Below, in pieces: positions 17,028-26,033 of a stretch of DNA of 64,000 bases. The stretch covers positions 1 to 64,000 of the forward strand of contig JAUSCY010000025.1 in the NCBI GenBank assembly GCA_030650995.1. The letters are read 5' to 3'. Each line of letters starts with the position of its first letter. Positions within the stretch are counted from its first letter, which is position 1. Origin of the DNA: Sheuella sp. (lineage in GTDB: Bacteria > Pseudomonadota > Gammaproteobacteria > Burkholderiales > Burkholderiaceae_B). The notes under the pieces are model-generated. The model ran no database searches. It had not been told where the DNA came from and was given only the letters and a program-made list of their open reading frames with translations. A program made the position numbers and the translations under genes.

Positions 17028-17996
17028 ATGAAAAAATTTGTATCAAAACTACTTTTATTTACCACGCTGATCGCACCTGGCATTGCTTTAAGCGCGGATC
17101 CCTGGCCAAGTAAACCGATTCGTATTGTGGTGACTTTTGCGCCTGGCGGCACCTCTGACGTGCTATCCAGAGCGATTGCGCCAGAGCTGTCGAAAGCGCT
17201 GGGCGTACCCGTTGTTGTCGTCAACAAGCCTGGAGCCAACAGTATCATTGGCACGCAGGAAGTCGCGAAATCCGCACCTGATGGCTACACCATCGGCCTG
17301 TTCATCAGCGCCCATTCAATTAATCCTTATATCAATAAGAATTTACCTTACGACTCAAAAAAGGATTTCATCCCTCTTGCGATGCTGGCACTCATGCCCG
17401 GACTATTAACAGTCAATCCAGGTGTGCCGGTAAAGAATGTACAGGAGCTGATTGCGCTCGCCAAAGAAAAGCCAGGCACGCTTGCATACGGCACGCCTGG
17501 TGGACTGACCTCAGGCCAGCTATCCATGCAATATCTCATCAAACTGGCTGGCGTGAACATCACAGAAATTTCATATAAGGGCGGTGGCCCTGCGCTGGCA
17601 GACTTACTGGCGGGTCACATTCAGATGCTGATCAATAGCCCGACGTCAACGATCCCTCACGTTCGATCGGATAAGCTGCGGGCGCTAGCCACAACCGGCG
17701 CTAAAAGGCCTGCCGCACTGGCCGATATTCCTACGATAGCGGAGTCCGGTTTTCCTGGCTTCGAATTGTATGAGTGGTATGCATTGTTCCTGCCTGCAGG
17801 AACTCCTCAAGATATCGTGACACACTTGCACAAGGAGGTCATGAGCGTCATGGCCTCACCTGCGATGGTTAAACGCATTGCCGATATCGGAGCAGAAAGC
17901 AGCACCGATACACCTGAACAATTCGCGAAGTTTGTCGAAAAAGAAGATCAGGTATGGAGCAAAATCATTAAAGAAATCGGTGTGCGTCCAGAGTAA
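17028..17996 (+). CDS. Bug/TctC-family periplasmic receptor
   Basis: Receptor of 322 residues with signal peptide to about residue 23 (ALSA-DP). Ligand loop TFAPGGTSDVLSRA; hinge block ISYKGGGPALADLLAGHIQM, in which the usual V-P-Y-K-G reads I-S-Y-K-G. AAAGAGA precedes the ATG. It lies 92 bases after the operon and beyond a stem-loop, so it may be a separately expressed receptor for the same substrate. It converges on the SDR at 17998 with one base between the stops. Confidence 0.92.
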   Translation: MKKFVSKLLLFTTLIAPGIALSADPWPSKPIRIVVTFAPGGTSDVLSRAIAPELSKALGVPVVVVNKPGANSIIGTQEVAKSAPDGYTIGLFISAHSINPYINKNLPYDSKKDFIPLAMLALMPGLLTVNPGVPVKNVQELIALAKEKPGTLAYGTPGGLTSGQLSMQYLIKLAGVNITEISYKGGGPALADLLAGHIQMLINSPTSTIPHVRSDKLRALATTGAKRPAALADIPTIAESGFPGFELYEWYALFLPAGTPQDIVTHLHKEVMSVMASPAMVKRIADIGAESSTDTPEQFAKFVEKEDQVWSKIIKEIGVRPE

Positions 17997-17997
17997 A

Positions 17998-18762
17998 TCA
18001 GGCTCGGAAACGTGATCCCGCATCCACGGAGATCACGTCGCCACTGATGTATTTGGCTGCATCTGACGCAAAAAATACCGCAAGGCTTGCAACCTCTTCT
18101 GCCTTGCCCATCCGCCCGTAGGGGAGGTTTGCCATCAGTTTGCCATAGGCCTGGCGATCAACCTCTGTTTTTGGATGCAGCAAATTATCAGTGCGGGGCG
18201 TATGAATCAAGCCTGGATTAATTCCCAGAACGCGCACGCCATGATCAACGCTTTCAGCGCCGAAGGCCTTGGTAAAAGCGATCAGGGATGCGTTGGCAAC
18301 AGAAGTACCGATTGAATTGGGATTGAGCTTTTCACCAGCAATACCAATAATGTTAATGATGACCCCGGACTTGCGCTGCATCATATGCGGATAGATTGCA
18401 CGACTGAGCATGATGGTCGACATCACCTTGCCCTCAAAGCTTTCACGAAAACCTGCTGGATCGATATTCATCAGGCTACCGCGAGCAATGGCACCCGCGG
18501 AATTAATCAGAATATCGGTTTCGGGGAAGGCCGCACCAAGTTCTTCAGCGCTGCCTGGTTCTGATAAATTGACGGATTCAATCTGAATCTCTACCTGATA
18601 TTTGCTCTTGATTTTTTCGCGGGCCTCTTTCAGCGATTCCAGATCGCGAGCGACCAGACGCAAAGCGCAGCCTTCGGCAGCAAGTGCCTCTGCAATAGCG
18701 AAGCCGATTCCTTTCGATCCACCCGTTACCAACGCCACCTTGCCTTTGAGGTTGTAATCCAT
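17998..18762 (-). CDS. SDR-family protein lacking the catalytic triad
   Basis: Short-chain dehydrogenase fold of 254 residues with a normal cofactor loop TGGSKGIG (13-20) and NSAG at 87-90. The expected Ser-Tyr-Lys are all missing: the serine site reads NIIG (137-140), and the YxxxK site reads TSVAN, with Thr153 and Asn157. The C-terminal SGDVISVDAGSRF is normal. I recall a Burkholderiales SDR subgroup with xNAAL/xNASL in place of the YxxxK context, so this is a conserved variant rather than random decay. The reaction is unknown. Convergent with the Bug gene at 17028 and divergent from that at 18967. Confidence 0.8.
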   Translation of the reverse strand: MDYNLKGKVALVTGGSKGIGFAIAEALAAEGCALRLVARDLESLKEAREKIKSKYQVEIQIESVNLSEPGSAEELGAAFPETDILINSAGAIARGSLMNIDPAGFRESFEGKVMSTIMLSRAIYPHMMQRKSGVIINIIGIAGEKLNPNSIGTSVANASLIAFTKAFGAESVDHGVRVLGINPGLIHTPRTDNLLHPKTEVDRQAYGKLMANLPYGRMGKAEEVASLAVFFASDAAKYISGDVISVDAGSRFRA

Positions 18763-18850
18763 TGTCGCGCCATTCCTTGATATTCAATTGTTATATGCAA
18801 TCACAGATCAGGCCTGCTGATCTACGTTCACTTTATCATTCGGCGAGCAT

Positions 18851-18870
18851 TGTTTCCATATTCTGAAACA
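18851..18870. promoter_or_regulatory. Inverted repeat in a divergent promoter region
   Basis: TGTTTC and GAAACA at the ends of this 20-base element form an inverted repeat with an eight-base spacer. It lies between the SDR (minus) and Bug (plus) genes, about 90 and 95 bases from their starts, a position and size that fit a transcription factor operator. Chance occurrence is possible. Confidence 0.3.
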
Positions 18871-18966
18871 GCAGATACAAACATGGGTTGCTTAGCCTGA
18901 CGCTTCACCGCATAATCAGCCAGCACCTCAATACCTCCATACCTATTAGAAACAGAGGATATTCCG

Positions 18967-19983
18967 ATGAGAATAAAGAGACCATTCATCCAGCAAACTA
19001 AAATCTGTTTTGTCAGAATTGCTTCCATACTGACAACTTTATTTGCACTCACCGCTTCACAATGTGCAGTTGCTCAAACCGGTAATCCTTACCCGACTCA
19101 ACCGATCAAGATCGTCGTGCCTTTCCCTCCAGGAGGAGCGACCGATATCATCGCCCGCATCATCGGTCAAAAAATGTCCGAACGCATGGGGGTCAGTGTC
19201 ATTATTGAAAACAAAGCTGGGGCTAACGGCAATATCGCCAGTGAAGCCGTTTCCAGAGCACCTGCAGACGGCTATACCTTGCTCTACAACACCTCTTCGA
19301 TCGCTCTGAGCCCGGCTTTGTATAAAAACTTAAGCTTCGATACAAAAAAGGATTTTGCTCCCATCATCCTGACTACAGTCGTGCCAATGCTGCTGGCTGT
19401 CAATCCCTCATTACCGGTGAATAACGTTCAGGAATTAGCTGCATTACTTAAATCAAAACCTGGCCTCATCACCTTCGGCTCCGCAGGGATTGGCAACATT
19501 ACGCACCTGGCCCCGCTGCTGATGATGGATCAGCTTGGCGTAACCGCCAACCACATCCCTTACAAAGGTAGCGCTCCATCGGTCATGGCGGTAGTCGCGG
19601 GAGAAGTGCAATTTGACATGGAGCCTATGGCAGTCGGCTTGCAATTCGCAAAAGAAGGGCGAATCAAACCACTTGCCGTATCAACCATGCAACGCTCTCC
19701 CGCCCTGCCAAATGTACCGACTCTAGATGAAAGCGGCATGAAAGGCTTTGAAGTAGGTGCCTGGCAAGGCATCATGGCGCCGGGCAAAACGCCCCCGGCA
19801 ATCATCAACCGACTGAACACGGAAATCTCGCAAATCATTGCTTTACCTGAGATCAAAGACAAACTCCTCGCCCATGGCGCACAGGTGCTTGGCTCAACCC
19901 CAGAACAATATGCAAGCTATCTGGACTCAGAAATGAAACGCTGGGATAAAGTCGTTAAAGAAAGCAATACCAAACCAGAATAA
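18967..19983 (+). CDS. Bug/TctC-family periplasmic receptor
   Basis: Receptor of 338 residues with a longer than usual N-terminal region; the signal peptide ends near residue 37 (CAVAQ-TG). Ligand loop PFPPGGATDIIARI; hinge block HIPYKGSAPSVMAVVAGEVQFDMEP, so the GGQ is AGE. AGAGGAT precedes the ATG. Followed after 28 bases by the PcaC-like gene, suggesting import of an aromatic-derived carboxylate. Confidence 0.92.
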   Translation: MRIKRPFIQQTKICFVRIASILTTLFALTASQCAVAQTGNPYPTQPIKIVVPFPPGGATDIIARIIGQKMSERMGVSVIIENKAGANGNIASEAVSRAPADGYTLLYNTSSIALSPALYKNLSFDTKKDFAPIILTTVVPMLLAVNPSLPVNNVQELAALLKSKPGLITFGSAGIGNITHLAPLLMMDQLGVTANHIPYKGSAPSVMAVVAGEVQFDMEPMAVGLQFAKEGRIKPLAVSTMQRSPALPNVPTLDESGMKGFEVGAWQGIMAPGKTPPAIINRLNTEISQIIALPEIKDKLLAHGAQVLGSTPEQYASYLDSEMKRWDKVVKESNTKPE

Positions 19984-20011
19984 TTTAGATAAAACAAAGA
20001 GGAGACAAGCT

Positions 20012-20419
20012 ATGAATCTGGATCACATTACTTCTGAACGCTTCACGCAAGGCATGGCTTTGCGAAGAGAAACTCTCGGCGCCGAATACGTCGATGCAGC
20101 ACTCTCAAAGACAACTGCATTCACCGCCCCCTTTCAGGAACTGATTACCGAGGCCGTCTGGGGGCATGTATGGTCACGCGACGTACTGGATCACCGCGTA
20201 CGCAATCTGATTAACGTTGCGCTCATGGTTTCAATGAATCGCCCGAATGAGTTGCGGCTCTATATCAAAGCACGTCGACAAACCGGCGCCACCATTGAAG
20301 AGATTGCAGAAGTCATTCTGCACTGTACGGTTTATTGTGGCGTACCCGCATCGCTTGAGGCATTCAAGGAGTTTGAGCGGGTCCTGGCGGAAGAAAAAGA
20401 AGCCGGACTCACCCCGTAA
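20012..20419 (+). CDS. Carboxymuconolactone decarboxylase family protein (PcaC-like)
   Basis: A 135-residue all-helical protein. The pattern RRETLGAEYVD, PFQELITEAVWGHVWSR, LDHRVRNLINVALM and VYCGVPASLEAF follows gamma-carboxymuconolactone decarboxylase, which acts in the protocatechuate branch of the beta-ketoadipate pathway. The redox CxxC of AhpD-type members is absent, which favours the PcaC side. A strong ribosome site (AGAGGAG) precedes the start. No other pca gene is adjacent, so the true substrate may be a related lactone imported by the Bug protein upstream. Confidence 0.82.
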   Translation: MNLDHITSERFTQGMALRRETLGAEYVDAALSKTTAFTAPFQELITEAVWGHVWSRDVLDHRVRNLINVALMVSMNRPNELRLYIKARRQTGATIEEIAEVILHCTVYCGVPASLEAFKEFERVLAEEKEAGLTP

Positions 20420-20519
20420 ATCGCGATATTTTCAGTTTTATCCCTTCTGGCAGCTTTTAGGAAGTGAGCCGGAAGGCGAAATCAGGATTTTTACCGCTGA
20501 TTTGTGTATCGTTCTGTCT

Positions 20520-22133
20520 ATGATTCACATTACAGAACTCCGCCTGCCTGTCGAGCACGCGCCCGAGGCACTCGAAACGGCAATAATTCATCGCCTGGGC
20601 ATCACCGCCCAGGACCTGCTGGGCTTTGAACTATTCAAGCGCAGCTATGACGCACGCAAAAACAGTGCACTTTCATTCATCTACACCGTCGATGTAAACG
20701 TTAGGAACGAAACAGCTATTCTGGCTAAATTCAAGGGTGATCTGCATATCAAACCTTCGCCGGATACAAGCTATCACTTTGTTACGCATGCAGCGCAGAG
20801 CGCATCAGCATCCTCGAGACTACGTCCGGTCGTCATTGGTTTTGGACCATGCGGGATTTTTGCGGCCTTACTGCTCGCACAAATGGGATTCAAACCTATT
20901 GTGCTGGAACGCGGCAAGGCTGTGCGCGAACGTACTCAGGACACCTGGGGATTGTGGCGTAAAAACGTTTTAAATCCGGAATCTAATGTGCAGTTCGGCG
21001 AGGGTGGCGCTGGTACTTTTTCTGATGGAAAGCTCTATAGCCAGATCAAAGATCCAAAGTTCTACGGACGCAAGGTCATCCGCGAATTCATCAAAGCAGG
21101 CGCGCCTGAAGAAATTGCATATGTCGCCAAGCCCCACATCGGGACCTTCAGGCTGGTCGGTGTCGTTGAAAAAATGCGTGAAGAAATTATTTCACTTGGC
21201 GGCGAAATCCGCTTCTCGCAAAAGGTTGTCGGATTTGATATTGAAAACAGTGCAATCTGTGGCGTGAAGCTTGAAAATGGTGAAACGATATCAACCGATC
21301 ACGTTGTCCTGGCAGTCGGTCACAGTGCTCGCGATACGTTCAAGGCCTTACATGAAGCTGGCGTCTATATGGAAGCCAAACCCTTCTCCGTTGGATTCAG
21401 GATTGAGCATCCTCAATCGCTGATCGATCGCGCCCGACTTGGCCCGCATGCCGGCAATCAACTCATCGGCGCAGCCGACTACAAGCTGGTTCATCACGCT
21501 AAAAATGGTCGCACTGTTTATAGTTTTTGCATGTGCCCAGGCGGTACCGTTGTCGCCGCCACCTCCGAACCGAATCGTGTTGTGACAAACGGCATGAGCC
21601 AGTACTCTCGCAATGAACGCAATGCTAATGCCGGTATTGTGGTGGGCATCACGCCGGACGATTATCCGGGCGGACCACTCGCGGGGATCGAGTTTCAACG
21701 CGCCATTGAATCCAAGGCTTATGAATTGGGTGGAGGCACCTATGAGGCGCCTGGGCAGCTGGTAGGGGACTTTCTGATGGGTCGAGCGTCAACCGAGCTC
21801 GGCAGCGTGACGCCCTCATATAAACCAGGCGTTCATCTGACGGATCTTGCACCGAGCTTACCTGCTTACGCAATCGAAGCGATCCGCGAAGCAATCCCTG
21901 CATTTGAAAAGCAAATCAAGGGATTTTCAATGCATGATGCCGTGCTGACTGGCGTTGAAACAAGAACCTCCTCACCCTTACGTATAACGCGTGGAGATGA
22001 CCTTCAGAGCGTCAATATCAAGGGTCTTTACCCGGCAGGCGAAGGCGCAGGCTATGCGGGCGGCATTCTTTCAGCGGGTGTTGATGGGATCCGTATCGCT
22101 GAAGCAGTTGCGCTGAGCTATCAGAACGCGTGA
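20520..22133 (+). CDS. NAD(P)/FAD-dependent oxidoreductase (COG2509 type)
   Basis: Flavoprotein of 537 residues. An N-terminal domain of about 100 residues (MIHITELRLP, then FELFKRSYDARKNSALSFIYTVDV) precedes the FAD loop VIGFGPCGIFAA at residues 106-117, then VQFGEGGAGTFSDGKL, and the C-terminal YPAGEGAGYAGGILSAGVDG. This layout is that of a widely conserved uncharacterised FAD protein family. ATG 20520 is chosen because it matches the usual N-terminus; an upstream in-frame start would overlap the PcaC-like gene. It overlaps the Cho gene by four bases. The function is not known. Confidence 0.87.
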   Translation: MIHITELRLPVEHAPEALETAIIHRLGITAQDLLGFELFKRSYDARKNSALSFIYTVDVNVRNETAILAKFKGDLHIKPSPDTSYHFVTHAAQSASASSRLRPVVIGFGPCGIFAALLLAQMGFKPIVLERGKAVRERTQDTWGLWRKNVLNPESNVQFGEGGAGTFSDGKLYSQIKDPKFYGRKVIREFIKAGAPEEIAYVAKPHIGTFRLVGVVEKMREEIISLGGEIRFSQKVVGFDIENSAICGVKLENGETISTDHVVLAVGHSARDTFKALHEAGVYMEAKPFSVGFRIEHPQSLIDRARLGPHAGNQLIGAADYKLVHHAKNGRTVYSFCMCPGGTVVAATSEPNRVVTNGMSQYSRNERNANAGIVVGITPDDYPGGPLAGIEFQRAIESKAYELGGGTYEAPGQLVGDFLMGRASTELGSVTPSYKPGVHLTDLAPSLPAYAIEAIREAIPAFEKQIKGFSMHDAVLTGVETRTSSPLRITRGDDLQSVNIKGLYPAGEGAGYAGGILSAGVDGIRIAEAVALSYQNA

Positions 22134-22957
22134 TTCGCTCGACCGAATTCGAATACCCTACACATCTGCGCGCTGCGATAGATGACCTTCCGAGCTCGCC
22201 AGGCGTCTATACTTTTCACGGTGCGCAGGGCGATTTACCTCTTTATATTGGTAAAAGTATAAATTTGCGTAATCGCGTGCTCTCGCATTTACGAACGCAA
22301 GACGAAGCGCGAATGTTGCGTCAGACCCAACGCATCACCTATGTAAGAACCGCAGGAGAAATTGGGGCGTTGTTGCTCGAAGCGAGCATGATCAAGCAGC
22401 AGCAACCCCTGTTTAATCAGAAACTCAGACGCACCAAACAAATGTGCGCGTTGAGCATAGAGAAAGATCGCCCGATCATCGTGTACTCCAAGGATATAAA
22501 CTTTGCGACGCATAAGGGTCTGTTTGGTTTATTTGCCAGCAGGCAAGCCGCGATTGAAAAATTACGCAATATCGCTGACGATCAGCGCCTGTGTCTGAGT
22601 CTGTTAGGATTAGAAAAAATAAAATCCGGTCAGCCATGCTTTCGTTCGATGATTAATCGTTGCGCGGGAGCTTGCTGTGGCAAAGAGTCAGTCTCCGATC
22701 ATCAGAAAAGATTGATCAATGCACTCGACAATATTCAAATTGTTTGCTGGCCTTACCGGGCTGCGATCGGTGTGATCGAACGCCAGGAGGATATGGTGCA
22801 GATTCACGTTATTCACCACTGGTGCTATCTTGGATCTGTCGAAAATGTAGAGCAGGCACGCGCGCTTACGACCCAGGCATCCGGTTTTGATGCAGATGGC
22901 TACAAAATTTTATGCAGACCCGTCATGACGGGCCTGGCAGAAATTATCGAGCTTTGA
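22130..22957 (+). CDS. cho: Excinuclease Cho (UvrC-homologous 3' endonuclease)
   Basis: Nucleotide-excision repair nuclease of 275 residues with a GIY-YIG domain only: GVY at 25-27, YIGKS at 39-43, catalytic Arg in NLRNRVLSH, and the helix GALLLEASMIKQQQPLFN. It lacks the C-terminal UvrC endonuclease and HhH domains, which fits Cho (about 295 residues in E. coli). A cysteine-containing tail (RCAGACCGKES) is seen near residues 180-190, as in UvrC. The start is GTG overlapping the previous stop (GTGA). Cho makes the 3' incision at lesions that UvrC handles poorly. Confidence 0.87.
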   Translation: MIRSTEFEYPTHLRAAIDDLPSSPGVYTFHGAQGDLPLYIGKSINLRNRVLSHLRTQDEARMLRQTQRITYVRTAGEIGALLLEASMIKQQQPLFNQKLRRTKQMCALSIEKDRPIIVYSKDINFATHKGLFGLFASRQAAIEKLRNIADDQRLCLSLLGLEKIKSGQPCFRSMINRCAGACCGKESVSDHQKRLINALDNIQIVCWPYRAAIGVIERQEDMVQIHVIHHWCYLGSVENVEQARALTTQASGFDADGYKILCRPVMTGLAEIIEL

Positions 22958-23014
22958 AAAACCGGTCGTACAAATTATCACCAGGCGCCTCAAAGATCTG
23001 AGCGAGCTTGCTGA

Positions 23015-24103
23015 TTACTCAGGTGTAATCGCAACGTTGTTGAGTTTATTGATATGTTCTGGCCAACGGCGCTTCTGCGCCGACTGCAACAACACACGCC
23101 CCCAGGACATCCAGGCATCCCAGCCTATCCTTTTATCCCACGTATTGCCCCAGCTGGACACCAACTGAACACCACTTGCAGCATAGCGCTCAGCCTCTTC
23201 AAAATTACGGTGAGTCAGATGCAACTGTGCAAGCAGCAATTGTGGCTCGCCCACCCAGGGATTCAATTTGATCGTCTGCTCAAGTACGCCGCGCGTTGCA
23301 TCCGATGAAATCAATGGCTGATTTTGAGAAATGACAGACCAGTACAGAGACGCGGCAGAAGCCTCCTCTGCCGGATTCAAAATCTGTGTGCCCCCCGCAA
23401 ATACAGGAGGATGTGGCAAGATATCTTTCAGACCAGGATGATGCAAATAATTACCTAATCTTGACATCTGTCCTACTCTGTAAGTTGTCGGACGCATGGG
23501 GCCTGGCCATAACGCAGCAGCCCAGTGCACTTCAGCAGAGCGATTTTCGTAATCCGGATAGCCCGTGTAGATATCATCCTGCCAGCTGTACCACTGCTCA
23601 CAGATATCCGCCATTGTGGTGACGATAAATATCGCGACATCTTTGGGTGCAACAACATAGGGCTGCCCGTTTAATGTCATCGGCAAACTTCCATCCGCCT
23701 GTAATTTACCTTTGAATAACTCACGCACAAATTCCGTACGGGAAATCACACAAAACAAATGAATCAGGCGCTCAGCCTCAACGCCTACAGCTTCTTGCAG
23801 ACGTCCCCGTTCAGTATTGATATCGAATTTCATCAGGTCAACGTGCATATTGCCGTAAACACTGTGCAGCAGACCGAGCTGTCTGACCACTAAAGGCTGC
23901 TGCCAGAGGGTCAGTGTCCTTGTAACGCCGATGAGGTGGTGACGAAAGGTTCCCGCCTTATGCCAGTCTTGACCCACGCCCCGACCAAGTACGAGCGGCA
24001 TAACGGCACCCAGATCTGGATCGTGCTGCAGCCACTCCTCATCAAGCAATGCTATCGCACGGTTTAATTGTTGAGGATCAAGTGTATGTAATGAATTCTG
24101 CAT
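23015..24103 (-). CDS. DUF6817-like protein with C-terminal repeat region
   Basis: A 362-residue soluble protein. Residues 45-110 (FRHHLIGVTRTLTLWQQP, LGLLHSVYGNM) have paired histidines spaced like an HD-type metal hydrolase core, and I recall this as the DUF6817 group; a second conserved block is VAIFIVTTMADICEQW near 160. Residues 265-330 (INPWV..LLLAQLHLTHRNFEEAERYA) look like a tetratricopeptide-type helical repeat. No enzyme activity is known to me. It lies 57 bases downstream of the D-aminoacylase gene on the same strand, so it may be cotranscribed. Confidence 0.6.
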   Translation of the reverse strand: MQNSLHTLDPQQLNRAIALLDEEWLQHDPDLGAVMPLVLGRGVGQDWHKAGTFRHHLIGVTRTLTLWQQPLVVRQLGLLHSVYGNMHVDLMKFDINTERGRLQEAVGVEAERLIHLFCVISRTEFVRELFKGKLQADGSLPMTLNGQPYVVAPKDVAIFIVTTMADICEQWYSWQDDIYTGYPDYENRSAEVHWAAALWPGPMRPTTYRVGQMSRLGNYLHHPGLKDILPHPPVFAGGTQILNPAEEASAASLYWSVISQNQPLISSDATRGVLEQTIKLNPWVGEPQLLLAQLHLTHRNFEEAERYAASGVQLVSSWGNTWDKRIGWDAWMSWGRVLLQSAQKRRWPEHINKLNNVAITPE

Positions 24104-24160
24104 GAAAAACCCGCTTGTCTCTTGTCAGTATTGTTTTAAAAAAAAAATTGGAAGTGATGC

Positions 24161-25621
24161 TTAGGCCGCAGCCAATGGCCTTGACAGCACACGTCCGGGT
24201 CTTGCTCCTGTAGCGTGACCGTGATCCCAGACAACTTCTCCATTCACAATCACCATCTCAATGCCTTTGGATAAGGCGATTGGATTCTCGTACGTGGCAA
24301 CTGCGTCAACAGTATCATCGTCAAACAAGGTCAAATCAGCAAACGCACCTTCTTTCAGTACACCACGATCAGCGAGTCCGAAATTCACTGCAGTCAATCC
24401 TGTCATTTTATGGACTGCTGTCTCCAGTGAAAACAGCCCAAGTCCACGGCGGTAATGTCCAAGTACGCGTGGAAATGTAGCCCACAATCTGGGGTGCGGC
24501 GAGGCGTCGTGCGGCAAGCCATCCGAGCCGATCATCGTTGGGCCGAACTGCATGATTTTTTGCACATCGCCCTCGTCCATTCGAAAATAAATGGCTCCTG
24601 CAGGCAATAATTTCTCCACTGCGGCTTCCTGTGTCACACCCATTTTTTCTGCAATCTTATCCAGATCTTGTCCAGCGTATTCAGGCAACTTTTTAGACCA
24701 GGTCACGATTACCCGCGCAGAGGTGATAGCACGGCTCCAGGATAAAACAGTTGAGCCCGCTGCGTAAGGATAACAATCCAGACAAATTGGCTGCTTAGCC
24801 ATACTTTTTTCGATAAAGGCGAGCGTCTCATCCGAGCGACCGTAATTTTTCTGTCCAATCAGTTTATGGTGAGAAATCACAACGGGCACACCAACTTCGC
24901 GACCTATACGAAAAGTCTCCTCAAGCGAATCCATCACACCATCGGCTTCATCACGCATATGGGTGCAATACAGACCATTGAACGCTTTTAGTGGACGACA
25001 GATTTCAATCACTTCCTCAGTCGGCGCAGCAACCGCGGGTTCATAAAACAGTCCCGTTGACACGCCGATCGCACCCGCCTGCATCGCCTCAGTCACCAAC
25101 TCTTTCATCTGTTCGATTTGAGCAGGGGTTGCTGCAGTTTCCAGATCATCCATCACAGCTACGCGTAATGTCGTGTGGCCAACCAGCATGGCACGGTTGG
25201 TGGTAGCAGGTTGAGCCTTCAGGGCAGACAGATACGAAGCGAACGTTGGAAACCTGAACCAGCCGCCCTCATCATCCAGCAAATTCAACGGGGGGGTGAC
25301 TGGATCCGGGATTGGGCGCGGCATCGGCGCGAGTGATACCCCACAGTTCCCGCCGATGATGGTCGTCACGCCCTGACTGATTTTTGGAGTCATTTCCGGG
25401 TCAGACAACATCATTCGATCATCATGCGTGTGCGCATCGATAAAACCGGGCGCAGCGACTTTACCCTGCAAATCAATTTCAATTTTAGATGAACTTAAAG
25501 ACAAATCGCCGATTTTAGATATGCGATCGCCAACAATACCGATATCTGCAGTGTATCGTGGGGCACCGGTCCCATCGATCACTGTGGCATGTCGAATAAT
25601 CAAATCGAACTTTTTTTGCAT
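24161..25621 (-). CDS. N-acyl-D-amino-acid deacylase (amidohydrolase)
   Basis: Metal-dependent amidohydrolase of 486 residues that frees D-amino acids from N-acyl-D-amino acids. The metal site is readable: His64 and His66 in DAHTHDD, the cysteine in GGNCGVSLAP, histidines in YCTHMRDE and ISHHKL, and the aspartate in IGSDGLPHD. The C-terminal GRVL completes the beta-sandwich domain. It is divergent from a Bug remnant and an M20 hydrolase, so the region is about acylated amino acids. Related enzymes act on other N-acyl or ureido substrates, so D-specificity is inferred. Confidence 0.9.
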   Translation of the reverse strand: MQKKFDLIIRHATVIDGTGAPRYTADIGIVGDRISKIGDLSLSSSKIEIDLQGKVAAPGFIDAHTHDDRMMLSDPEMTPKISQGVTTIIGGNCGVSLAPMPRPIPDPVTPPLNLLDDEGGWFRFPTFASYLSALKAQPATTNRAMLVGHTTLRVAVMDDLETAATPAQIEQMKELVTEAMQAGAIGVSTGLFYEPAVAAPTEEVIEICRPLKAFNGLYCTHMRDEADGVMDSLEETFRIGREVGVPVVISHHKLIGQKNYGRSDETLAFIEKSMAKQPICLDCYPYAAGSTVLSWSRAITSARVIVTWSKKLPEYAGQDLDKIAEKMGVTQEAAVEKLLPAGAIYFRMDEGDVQKIMQFGPTMIGSDGLPHDASPHPRLWATFPRVLGHYRRGLGLFSLETAVHKMTGLTAVNFGLADRGVLKEGAFADLTLFDDDTVDAVATYENPIALSKGIEMVIVNGEVVWDHGHATGARPGRVLSRPLAAA

Positions 25622-25763
25622 AAAAAACCTTTCACGAATGTATTTTTACAGGCACAGTACAAACTATATACTGACTAGGAATCATCTACCTCACATTCCT
25701 ACAGATGCTGTTGATGCAGCCTTCTGAATGAGCCAATCATCACTCAACACTCCGAGGAACGTT

Positions 25764-26027
25764 ATGCGCTTGAAAAATTTACTGACAGGCTATGAGGTGT
25801 TTGCCTGGGGCGGGCTGGTTGGACCGGCGAATATGCCAAAAGACATCGTAGACAGGTTAAATATGGAAATGCGTAAAGCGTTAGCCAGCCCTGCCCTACA
25901 GGAAAAATTCAAAACCTTTGGTGCCTCTGCGACACCAAGTACACCAGAAGAGTTTCTGGCTCTGTCTCGAGCAGAAACTAAAAAATGGGCCGAAGTCATA
26001 AAAGCCTCCGGCGCAAAAATAGATTGA
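25764..26027 (+). pseudogene. Bug-family receptor remnant with internal deletion
   Basis: An 88-codon reading frame. After a start with a good ribosome site (GAGGAAC) and the residues MRLKNLL it runs directly into the C-terminal lobe of a Bug protein (TGYEVFAWGGLVGP, then DIVDRLN, TPEEF and KKWAEVIKASGAKID). About 220 codons, including the ligand loop and VPYKG hinge, are missing and there is no signal peptide. It cannot bind ligand as a receptor. An in-frame deletion of an ancestral receptor gene is the simplest reading. It lies seven bases before the M20 gene. Confidence 0.82.
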
Positions 26028-26033
26028 GAAACC

